A stretch of DNA of 5,245 bases from Bacteroidota bacterium (lineage in GTDB: Bacteria > Bacteroidota > Bacteroidia > Bacteroidales > VadinHA17): assembly GCA_030593185.1 (NCBI GenBank), contig JAUVHQ010000178.1:1-5245 (forward strand). The letters run 5' to 3'. Each line of letters opens with the position of its first letter. Position 1 is the first letter of the stretch. Positions 1 to 5,245 of this stretch are shown piece after piece. The position numbers were made by a program, and so were the translations under genes. The notes below the pieces were generated by a model. It saw only the letters and a program-made list of their open reading frames with translations, did no database searches and was not told the DNA's origin.

Positions 1-270
1 GTACACCACTTTGAAGTCGGTATAGTCAGCTACAGGAAGTTGGGTAACCTTTACATCATCAACCCGTGCCCAACCCGGTCCTTTTTTTAGATCAGCAAGA
101 AAAATATCAACCTGTTCCTTTGCTCCTTCAGCCTCAACCACCACCGCACCATCTACTTCATTTTTCACTGTCCCGGTTATTTGGTACTCTCCTGCCTTCA
201 TAACTACAAAATACCTGAACCCAACATTTTGGACACGTCCATTGATATATATAGAATAATGAATCTTCAA
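1..270 (-). CDS. acyP: Acylphosphatase, 3' end cut by the window edge
   Basis: A small alpha/beta enzyme that hydrolyses the carboxyl-phosphate bond of acylphosphates such as acetyl phosphate, probably in the cytoplasm. The reading frame gives 90 codons with no stop before the left edge. The family signature G-R-V-Q-N-V-G-F-R is at residues 11-19. R19 matches the phosphate-binding arginine and N37 (in T-V-K-N) the catalytic asparagine; their 18-residue spacing equals that of R23 and N41 in the human enzyme. The GPGWARVDDV segment and the ending F-K-V-V-Y match the usual C-terminus, so probably only the stop or a few residues are missing. I chose the TTG start at 270-268 because CAGGAG lies six bases upstream and the family N-terminus then fits; the only nearby ATG, codon 24, would remove the catalytic loop. 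It lies 16 bases after the upstream gene's stop and is probably co-transcribed with it. Confidence 0.93.
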   Translation of the reverse strand, partial: MKIHYSIYINGRVQNVGFRYFVVMKAGEYQITGTVKNEVDGAVVVEAEGAKEQVDIFLADLKKGPGWARVDDVKVTQLPVADYTDFKVVY

Positions 271-276
271 ATTATT

Positions 277-281
277 CTCCT
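277..281 (-). promoter_or_regulatory. Shine-Dalgarno site that fixes the TTG start of the acylphosphatase
   Basis: On the minus strand AGGAG sits six bases upstream of TTG (270-268), inside the 16-base gap after the preceding stop codon. It is the clearest Shine-Dalgarno sequence before any gene in this window; the other genes have weak or no such motif. It supports the unusual TTG start and suggests independent ribosome loading on a bicistronic message. Confidence 0.7.
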
Positions 282-286
282 GCTGA

Positions 287-592
287 TTACTTATTTACAC
301 TTTCTTTAGTTCCTTTGGATATCATACTCAACTTTGTAAAATAGCCATCCATTTTACCAACCAATTCACTTCGTATTTTACCAAAATGCTTTTTAATCTT
401 TTTCCGATCTCCGGAATCGGGATGATTCACCTTGTATATCAGATTATTACGTGTCTTTAATGTGTCTTTCATAATCCCGGTTACTTCTTTCTTGTTTTTA
501 TCCTTATGCATATACAAGTATAAAAAGCAATCGGAGATCACTTCGTTTGTCAGGCCATTGATCTCTTTCTTTATGTCTCTCATGTTTGCCAT
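287..592 (-). CDS. Conserved hypothetical protein, small, lysine-rich, probably helical
   Basis: A 101-residue protein of unknown function. It is rich in Lys, Asp, Glu and Asn, has no signal peptide or membrane segment, and has a single cysteine (C22, in V-I-S-D-C-F). The pattern M-R-D-I-K-K-E-I-N then N-E-V-I-S-D-C-F-L-Y-L-Y resembles a family of small uncharacterised Bacteroidota proteins I recall from memory; that likeness needs a database search. The composition and spacing of hydrophobic residues suggest a mostly alpha-helical soluble protein. The start is ATG at 592-590, with a second in-frame ATG three codons later (583-581); neither has a recognisable ribosome-binding site, so the choice is uncertain by three residues. 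It is first in a minus-strand pair with the acylphosphatase and divergent from the redox operon. No function can be assigned, and the partnership with acylphosphatase may be only transcriptional. Confidence 0.82.
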   Translation of the reverse strand: MANMRDIKKEINGLTNEVISDCFLYLYMHKDKNKKEVTGIMKDTLKTRNNLIYKVNHPDSGDRKKIKKHFGKIRSELVGKMDGYFTKLSMISKGTKESVNK

Positions 593-885
593 ATCTGTAT
601 ATTTTTTTATTAACTAAGGTGCCAAATTACAAATTTTCCTGCTAATCTTCTTCCAACAAGATTGGTTAACACGGAAATTTCAAAGAATATTTTCTGCTTC
701 CGACAACAAGTTACCTGGTTCTTGTAATGTGTTATGCGTTTTATAAGTTTTGGATTTTGTCGAACCTCAAGGGTTCCAATGATATTGATTTCTGGCTTTT
801 GGGTTATGTTTAAAAAAATTATGAAATAATATCTTTTAGCAGAATTTAATTTTTTTTCATATTTTTAGAACTTTATGAAAATCAC
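593..885. promoter_or_regulatory. Divergent intergenic region, presumed promoters for both directions
   Basis: 293 bases without a credible gene lie between divergent coding regions, so at least one promoter in each direction is expected. The sequence is AT-rich with runs of T and A. For the plus-strand operon, two imperfect matches to the Bacteroidota -7 element TAnnTTTG are TATGTTTA (805-812) and TATCTTTT (830-837), each differing in the last base. No exact -33 TTTG lies at standard spacing from either: ATTG at 784-787 is 17 bases before the first, and TTTA at 809-812 is 17 bases before the second. I found no convincing match for the minus-strand pair. The operon's first ATG (886) has no Shine-Dalgarno motif and is preceded by an A/T-rich leader, as is common in Bacteroidota. 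I see no riboswitch or T-tailed terminator hairpin. Confidence 0.5.
762..776. repeat. Short inverted repeat GAACC-n5-GGTTC
   Basis: GAACC (762-766) and GGTTC (772-776) are perfect inverted five-base arms around a five-base centre. The element lies about 110 bases upstream of the redox operon, in the divergent intergenic region. It could be a small operator or a weak hairpin. It has no following T run, so it does not look like an intrinsic terminator. A match this short can arise by chance in 293 bases. Confidence 0.25.
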
Positions 886-1350
886 ATGGACGTGAAAATA
901 GCCAATACCACACAATCTACATTAAACAAATTCCCACAAAAAGACAAGAGTAATTTAATCCAAATTCTTCAAGCTGTTCAGGAAAAAGATGATTTTTTAT
1001 CTCCCGAAGCAATCGGAAGTATTTCAAAACATTTGAGGGTATCCAGGAGTTATATATTTGGAGTTGCAACCTTCTACTCCCAGTTTAAGTTTAATCCTCC
1101 GGGGCGTCATTCGATAAGAATTTGTCTGGGAACAGCATGTCATGTTCAGGGAGGAGATTTTTTATTAAATGTTTTAACGTCGGAACTTGATATAACTACA
1201 GGAGAAACCACAGAAGACGGCAAGTTCGATTTGGACAGGGTTGCATGCCTGGGATGTTGTGCTTTAGCCCCGGTAGTAAAAATAGATAATACCATCCACA
1301 GCCGGATGTCGGTTGTTAAATTAAAAGAAATACTGGACGGGTATGAATAA
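886..1350 (+). CDS. nuoE: NuoE/HydC-like [2Fe-2S] subunit of an NAD(H)-linked oxidoreductase
   Basis: A 154-residue subunit of the 24-kDa complex I family (NuoE, HydC, HndA). It carries one [2Fe-2S] cluster beside the FMN subunit and forms the diaphorase module with it. Residues 20-75 are the N-terminal helical bundle; the segment V-A-T-F-Y-S-Q-F-K-F around 60-69 is typical of the family. The rest is the thioredoxin-like domain with all four expected ligands: C80 and C85 (C-L-G-T-A-C), then C121 and C125 (C-L-G-C-C). C124 is a further cysteine inside the second motif. The length is normal for the family. The start is ATG at 886; no in-frame alternative is better and no Shine-Dalgarno is visible. 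It is the first gene of the plus-strand operon, and its stop overlaps the start of the FMN subunit by 8 bases, implying translational coupling and a fixed complex. By sequence alone it could be called HydC or HndA. Confidence 0.95.
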   Translation: MDVKIANTTQSTLNKFPQKDKSNLIQILQAVQEKDDFLSPEAIGSISKHLRVSRSYIFGVATFYSQFKFNPPGRHSIRICLGTACHVQGGDFLLNVLTSELDITTGETTEDGKFDLDRVACLGCCALAPVVKIDNTIHSRMSVVKLKEILDGYE

Positions 1351-3208
1351 TTTTGAAACCATACAGAAAAAAGCTCTTTATGAATGGCAATCATTACAAG
1401 AGAATCCTGAGCCGGTTATTTATATTGGAATGGGAAGCTGCGGTATTGCTTCAGGAGCAGATAAGGTATGGAAGCAGGTACAAGAAACAATCAGCAAGGA
1501 AAAAATTAATGCTAAAGTCCTCAAAGTCGGATGTATTGGTCCATGTTACCTGGAACCTTTATTAGATATTCAAAAACCCGGGTTTCCACGTTTTAGTTTT
1601 AACAACGTAGATGAACAAAAAACGATCAGGTTATTAACAGAATTTTTAAACGGTGAAGAATCCAAACTGAAGCCTCTCGGGCATTTAGATCCACAACAAA
1701 AAGAAATTGATGGGATCAGATCATTCTGGGATCAACCGATGCTTAAAAACCAGGAGCGTATAGTTTTAAGGAATTGCGGTATTATTGATCCTGAGAACAT
1801 TAATCATTATATAGCAAGAGATGGATTCAAAGGTTTACTCAAAGCTTTGAATCTCGGACCTGAAGGTATTATTGACGAGATAAAAAAATCAGGTCTCAGA
1901 GGCCGTGGAGGGGCAGGTTTCCCAACCGGATTGAAGTGGCAGTTCTGCAGGGAAGCAAAAGGCAAACCAAAATATCTTATTTGCAATGCGGATGAAGGTG
2001 ACCCCGGCGCTTTTATGAACCGTTCTCTTATGGAAGGTGATCCTTTTGCTTTGCTTGAAGGAATGGTAATTGCTGCACATGCTATAGGAGCAAATACCGG
2101 GTACATTTACATTCGTGCTGAATATCCTCTGGCTATCGAGCGCCTCAAAATCGCTATAACACAAATGATTGATCTGGGTTTCCTGGGGAAAAATATACTT
2201 GACACCGGTTTTTCATTTGAAATCAGACTGAAAGAAGGGGCAGGAGCATTTGTTTGCGGAGAAGAAACAGCATTGATCGCATCTATAGAAGGACAAAGAG
2301 GTATGCCAAGAAGCAGACCGCCATTCCCTGCAACATCCGGACTGTATGGTAATCCTACAAATATAAATAACGTTGAAACTCTTGCTACCATACCCAAAAT
2401 ATTACGGGAAGGCGGAAACTGGTATGCCGGTTTTGGGACAAAAACCAGTAAGGGAACCAAAACTTTTGCCCTGGTAGGGAAAATCAGGAGGGCCGGACTA
2501 ATAGAAGTACCAATGGGTACTACTTTACGGAAAATCATTTTCGATACCGGAGGCGGTCCCATAAAACCATTCAAAGCAGTTCAAACAGGAGGACCTTCAG
2601 GTGGTTGCCTTTCAGAAAAATTCCTTGATCTGCCTGTAGATTTTGAATCTCTTACTCAAGCCGGCTCCATTATGGGTTCCGGAGGCTTGATCGTAATGGA
2701 TGAACACACTTGTATGGTGGATGTGGCAAAATATTTCCTGAAATTCACAAGTCAGGAAAGTTGCGGTAAATGTGTGCCATGCCGGATTGGAACGACCAGG
2801 ATATTAGAGATACTTGAAAAAATCACGCAAGGAAAAGGGGAAATAAAAGACCTGGAGATTTTAGAAAACCTTGGAGATACAGTTAAGAATAGTTCACTGT
2901 GCGGTCTGGGACAAACTGCGCCTAATCCTGTATTAACAACCATAAAATATTTTAAAGATGAATATTTAGAACATATTGAAAACAAGCGTTGCCCGGCTGC
3001 AGTTTGCAGGGATCTGGTTGAATACAGGGTAATTAAGAAAAAATGTACCGGATGCCAAAGGTGTGTAAATGTTTGTCCAACCGGTGCAATCACAGGTCCC
3101 AGAAGCGAACCACACAACCTGGATCTATCAAAATGTATAAAATGCCGGGCATGTTATGAGATCTGCCGGTTTGATGCTATAGCAGGTGATGCAATTGTAA
3201 TAGAATAA
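1343..3208 (+). CDS. nuoF: NuoF/HydB-like FMN and NADH-binding subunit with extra N- and C-terminal Fe-S domains
   Basis: A 621-residue flavin subunit that exchanges electrons with NAD(H) and passes them one at a time into Fe-S clusters. Residues 24-103 form a thioredoxin-like [2Fe-2S] domain with C33, C64 and C68 but no cysteine at the usual first ligand position (I28). Residues 140-460 are the complex I 51-kDa core: G-L-R-G-R-G-G-A-G-F-P-T-G at 184-196, the acidic N-A-D-E-G-D-P-G-A-F at 215-224, and G-A-G-A-F-V-C-G-E-E-T-A at 299-310 are its FMN and NADH-binding loops. The N3-type [4Fe-4S] ligands are C474, C477, C480 and C520. C550 and C555 (C-P-A-A-V-C) precede a ferredoxin domain with C568, C571, C574, C578 and C598, C601, C604, C608. 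The added domains and the length, well above complex I NuoF, point to the HydB/HndC type. The start at 1343 overlaps the preceding stop by 8 bases, and the next gene follows after 31 bases. Confidence 0.96.
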   Translation: MNNFETIQKKALYEWQSLQENPEPVIYIGMGSCGIASGADKVWKQVQETISKEKINAKVLKVGCIGPCYLEPLLDIQKPGFPRFSFNNVDEQKTIRLLTEFLNGEESKLKPLGHLDPQQKEIDGIRSFWDQPMLKNQERIVLRNCGIIDPENINHYIARDGFKGLLKALNLGPEGIIDEIKKSGLRGRGGAGFPTGLKWQFCREAKGKPKYLICNADEGDPGAFMNRSLMEGDPFALLEGMVIAAHAIGANTGYIYIRAEYPLAIERLKIAITQMIDLGFLGKNILDTGFSFEIRLKEGAGAFVCGEETALIASIEGQRGMPRSRPPFPATSGLYGNPTNINNVETLATIPKILREGGNWYAGFGTKTSKGTKTFALVGKIRRAGLIEVPMGTTLRKIIFDTGGGPIKPFKAVQTGGPSGGCLSEKFLDLPVDFESLTQAGSIMGSGGLIVMDEHTCMVDVAKYFLKFTSQESCGKCVPCRIGTTRILEILEKITQGKGEIKDLEILENLGDTVKNSSLCGLGQTAPNPVLTTIKYFKDEYLEHIENKRCPAAVCRDLVEYRVIKKKCTGCQRCVNVCPTGAITGPRSEPHNLDLSKCIKCRACYEICRFDAIAGDAIVIE

Positions 3209-3239
3209 ATAACCTGACAAAACTACTTATATTTCAAAT

Positions 3240-5245
3240 ATGAAAGTGGAAACGGAGAAAAATATCAGTATTAAAATAGATGGGAAGATATTTTCTGTCC
3301 CTGATGGTATTACCGTTCTTGAAGCAACCCGCTTAAAAAAAATATATATCCCAACCTTATGTTACCTTGAAAATTTACAACCATACGGGGGATGCCGGCT
3401 TTGTGTGGTTAAAATAAAAAATATGCGAGGTTATCCAACTGCATGCACAACACATGTAGTAAATGAAATGGAGATCACCACAAATTCACCGGAATTAAAT
3501 TCATTACAAAAAGAAACACTCGAACTGATCCTGTCTGAACATCCTTATAGCTGCCTTGTATGTAAAGACAAAAATGATTGCACAGAGTTTATGCATTCAA
3601 CCCGGAAGGTCAGTACAACAACCGGCTGTAATTATTGTGCTAATAATGGTGATTGTGAATTGCAGGATTTAGTCGATTACCTTAAAATATCTGATGTAAA
3701 ATATCCAATTACCTACCGTGGAATAGAACCCGAAAGGAATAATCCGTTTTATGATCTTGATTATAATCTGTGTATTCTCTGTAGTCGTTGTGTAAGAATT
3801 TGCAATGAAGAACGGAATAGTGAAGTTTTGTCGTTTGTACAACGAGGAAACCATGCAATAGTTGGAACAGCTTTCGGGGAATCTCAAAAAGATGCAGGAT
3901 GTGAATTTTGCGGTGCATGCATTGATGTATGCCCAACCGGTTCAATATCTGAAAAGATGGGTAAATGGGTTGGCTTGCCCGATAAATCAACTGAAACCAC
4001 TTGTGTTTTTTGCCCGGTAGGTTGCACAATAAATGTAAATTCCAGGGGCAATCGTATAATAAATGTTGGTCCTGAAACCGGAAAGAGAATAAATCCTCCA
4101 CAAATTTGTGTCAGGGGCAAGTTTGTTCCCGGTGATATTGTCCACCATCCTGACCGGGTATTGAACCCTTTAATTAGAAAAGGCGATAAATGGATCGAAG
4201 TAAGCTGGAAAGAAGCCATTAGTTTTACTGCAAGCAATCTTGAACGATACCGTGGGAATCAGTTTGGTATGATCGGTTCTCCCCACGATTACCTGGAGGA
4301 TAATTATATCCTGCAGAAATTCGCAAGGAAGGTTATGAGGTCAAATAACCTTGATATGCTTTCAGCCTACCCTAATAGTGAAATACTTGAAAAGATACAT
4401 GAATATAATAATACCTTCCCTCCAATCGAATTAGATTCTATTAAAGATACTGATACAATATTAATAATCGGTTCAAATGGTTCAGTATCACATCCAATAA
4501 TTGAAAACAGGATCAGAAAAGCTTACAGAAACGGAACTAAAATAATTTTTGCAAATCCATATGATAACCGTACATCTTCTTTTTCGCATAACACACTAAT
4601 TTTCAAAAATGGAGGAGAGCTTCTACTTCTTCATACTATATTATCAGGACTGCTTAGAAAAATAAACGGGGGGAAAACAGAGAATTTGAAATTACAATTA
4701 AAAAAGTTGGATTTTAACAGTGCCTGTAATCAGCTTGGTATTTCAGGATCACAGGTTAATTCGGCTGTTAATTTAATTTCAGATTCAAAGAAATTACTCA
4801 TTCTTGCAGGTGATGGAATACTGCGGGGTTCAAATTGTATTGACAGTTTTAATGCCTTATATAATCTTCAACTACTTCAGAAAAACCCGGATAATTGCAG
4901 GATAATGTTCCTTTTGAGTGAAGGCAATTATTATGGTGGAACCTTTGCCGGCATGAATCCCGGTCTGCTGCCAGGTTTTGCCAGAATTGATAATAAAAAG
5001 AGTTTAAAAAAATGGTCTGATCATCTGAAAATCAAACTAAATAATACTTCCGGATTATCACGAAACGAAATGATAAACAACATAGGTAAAGATGGTATTG
5101 AATCACTATTTGTATTTGGGGATATTCCCGGCAATCCTGATCTTTCAGGTCTGAAATTCTTTGTTCAGCAAAACATGTTTCTTACAGGTATCTCAAAACA
5201 TGCACATGTCTTCTTCCCCACAACAAGTTTCCTTGAAACAAGAGG
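3240..5245 (+). CDS. NuoG/formate-dehydrogenase-alpha-like Fe-S and molybdopterin-domain subunit, 3' end outside window
   Basis: An open frame of 668 codons runs from ATG 3240 to the right edge without a stop. Residues 9-80 are a [2Fe-2S] ferredoxin domain (C41, C52, C55, C69). A His-Cys [4Fe-4S] motif follows (H101, C105, C108, C114), then a second C-x2-C-x5-C (C130, C133, C139) ending in E-L-Q. Two [4Fe-4S] motifs use C178, C181, C184, C188 and C221, C224, C227, C231. The molybdopterin-oxidoreductase domain starts with C255, C258, C262 and C290; I-I-G-S-N at 409-413 with H418-P419, and E-G-N-Y-Y-G-G at 561-567, are cofactor-binding regions. The formate dehydrogenase Cys/Sec-His pair aligns with P378-N379, and the conserved lysine after the last cluster cysteine is R292, so formate oxidation is doubtful. 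There is no H-cluster domain in the visible part. The family is usually about 900 residues, so roughly a quarter is missing. It is the third gene of the operon, 31 bases after the FMN subunit, with no clear Shine-Dalgarno. Automated pipelines may call it formate dehydrogenase or NuoG. Confidence 0.93.
   Translation, partial: MKVETEKNISIKIDGKIFSVPDGITVLEATRLKKIYIPTLCYLENLQPYGGCRLCVVKIKNMRGYPTACTTHVVNEMEITTNSPELNSLQKETLELILSEHPYSCLVCKDKNDCTEFMHSTRKVSTTTGCNYCANNGDCELQDLVDYLKISDVKYPITYRGIEPERNNPFYDLDYNLCILCSRCVRICNEERNSEVLSFVQRGNHAIVGTAFGESQKDAGCEFCGACIDVCPTGSISEKMGKWVGLPDKSTETTCVFCPVGCTINVNSRGNRIINVGPETGKRINPPQICVRGKFVPGDIVHHPDRVLNPLIRKGDKWIEVSWKEAISFTASNLERYRGNQFGMIGSPHDYLEDNYILQKFARKVMRSNNLDMLSAYPNSEILEKIHEYNNTFPPIELDSIKDTDTILIIGSNGSVSHPIIENRIRKAYRNGTKIIFANPYDNRTSSFSHNTLIFKNGGELLLLHTILSGLLRKINGGKTENLKLQLKKLDFNSACNQLGISGSQVNSAVNLISDSKKLLILAGDGILRGSNCIDSFNALYNLQLLQKNPDNCRIMFLLSEGNYYGGTFAGMNPGLLPGFARIDNKKSLKKWSDHLKIKLNNTSGLSRNEMINNIGKDGIESLFVFGDIPGNPDLSGLKFFVQQNMFLTGISKHAHVFFPTTSFLETR

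Noticed and set aside
432..617. Plus-strand 61-codon frame that reads like a small two-helix membrane protein
   Set aside because: It lies antisense to the lysine-rich hypothetical gene. Its Phe, Leu and Ile content is what the complement of A-rich Lys and Asn codons produces, and it has no ribosome-binding site.
875..895. Six-codon mini frame (M-K-I-T-W-T, stop) overlapping the start of the NuoE-like gene
   Set aside because: It has no ribosome-binding site, hairpin or attenuator-like features; an ATG in an A-rich leader is expected by chance.
2107..2574. Minus-strand 155-codon frame inside the NuoF-like gene
   Set aside because: It is a shadow of a strongly conserved coding region (FMN/NADH core), with no recognisable domain of its own. 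The other minus-strand frames within 1146-3117 are rejected for the same reason.
3669..4237. Three overlapping minus-strand frames opposite the NuoG-like gene
   Set aside because: The plus strand encodes ordered cysteine motifs and a continuous 668-codon frame. The minus frames overlap each other, carry no domain and are rich in residues expected from antisense reading.
3240..5245. Third subunit as a [FeFe] hydrogenase (HydA) or a selenocysteine formate dehydrogenase
   Set aside because: No H-cluster cysteine motifs appear after the second [4Fe-4S] pair, and the frame contains no in-frame TGA that could encode selenocysteine. The active-site position reads Pro-Asn.
886..5245. NuoEFG of a canonical respiratory complex I
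   Set aside because: The F subunit carries N-terminal thioredoxin-like and C-terminal 2x[4Fe-4S] domains that complex I NuoF lacks, and no membrane or NuoB/C/D genes are seen in the window.

Overview
The window looks like chromosomal DNA from an anaerobic or facultative member of the Bacteroidota. This is an inference from AT-rich coding DNA, mostly missing Shine-Dalgarno sequences, and a small lysine-rich protein that resembles a conserved hypothetical protein I recall from Bacteroidales. I see no tRNA, rRNA, CRISPR array, insertion sequence or other mobile element.

Layout. Positions 1-592 hold two minus-strand genes: a 101-residue hypothetical protein (592 to 287) and, 16 bases downstream, an acylphosphatase (270 to beyond the left edge). 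Positions 593-885 are an AT-rich intergenic region between divergent genes, so it should carry promoters for both directions. From 886 to the right edge lies a tight plus-strand operon of three iron-sulfur redox subunits. They are a NuoE/HydC-like [2Fe-2S] protein (886-1350), a long NuoF/HydB-like FMN and NADH-binding subunit (1343-3208, overlapping its predecessor by 8 bases), and a NuoG/formate-dehydrogenase-like molybdopterin-domain subunit (3240 to beyond 5245, 668 codons visible). The third gene is the largest feature in the window and is open to the right edge.

How the genes work together. The E and F subunits form a soluble diaphorase that exchanges electrons with NAD(H) through FMN. 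The F subunit has an extra N-terminal thioredoxin-like [2Fe-2S] domain and a C-terminal 2x[4Fe-4S] ferredoxin domain. Complex I NuoF lacks both; they are typical of HydB of electron-bifurcating hydrogenases and of NAD-linked formate dehydrogenases. The third subunit carries the expected chain of clusters at its N-terminus, then a molybdopterin-oxidoreductase domain in place of a hydrogenase H-cluster domain. The catalytic Cys/Sec-His pair of formate dehydrogenases appears replaced by Pro-Asn (P378-N379). The complex is therefore probably neither a [FeFe] hydrogenase nor a conventional formate dehydrogenase. It looks like an NAD(H)-linked, possibly bifurcating, electron-transfer complex whose partner substrate cannot be read from this window. 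That is the observation most worth following. The rest of the third gene and the genes after it lie outside the window and would be the most informative context.
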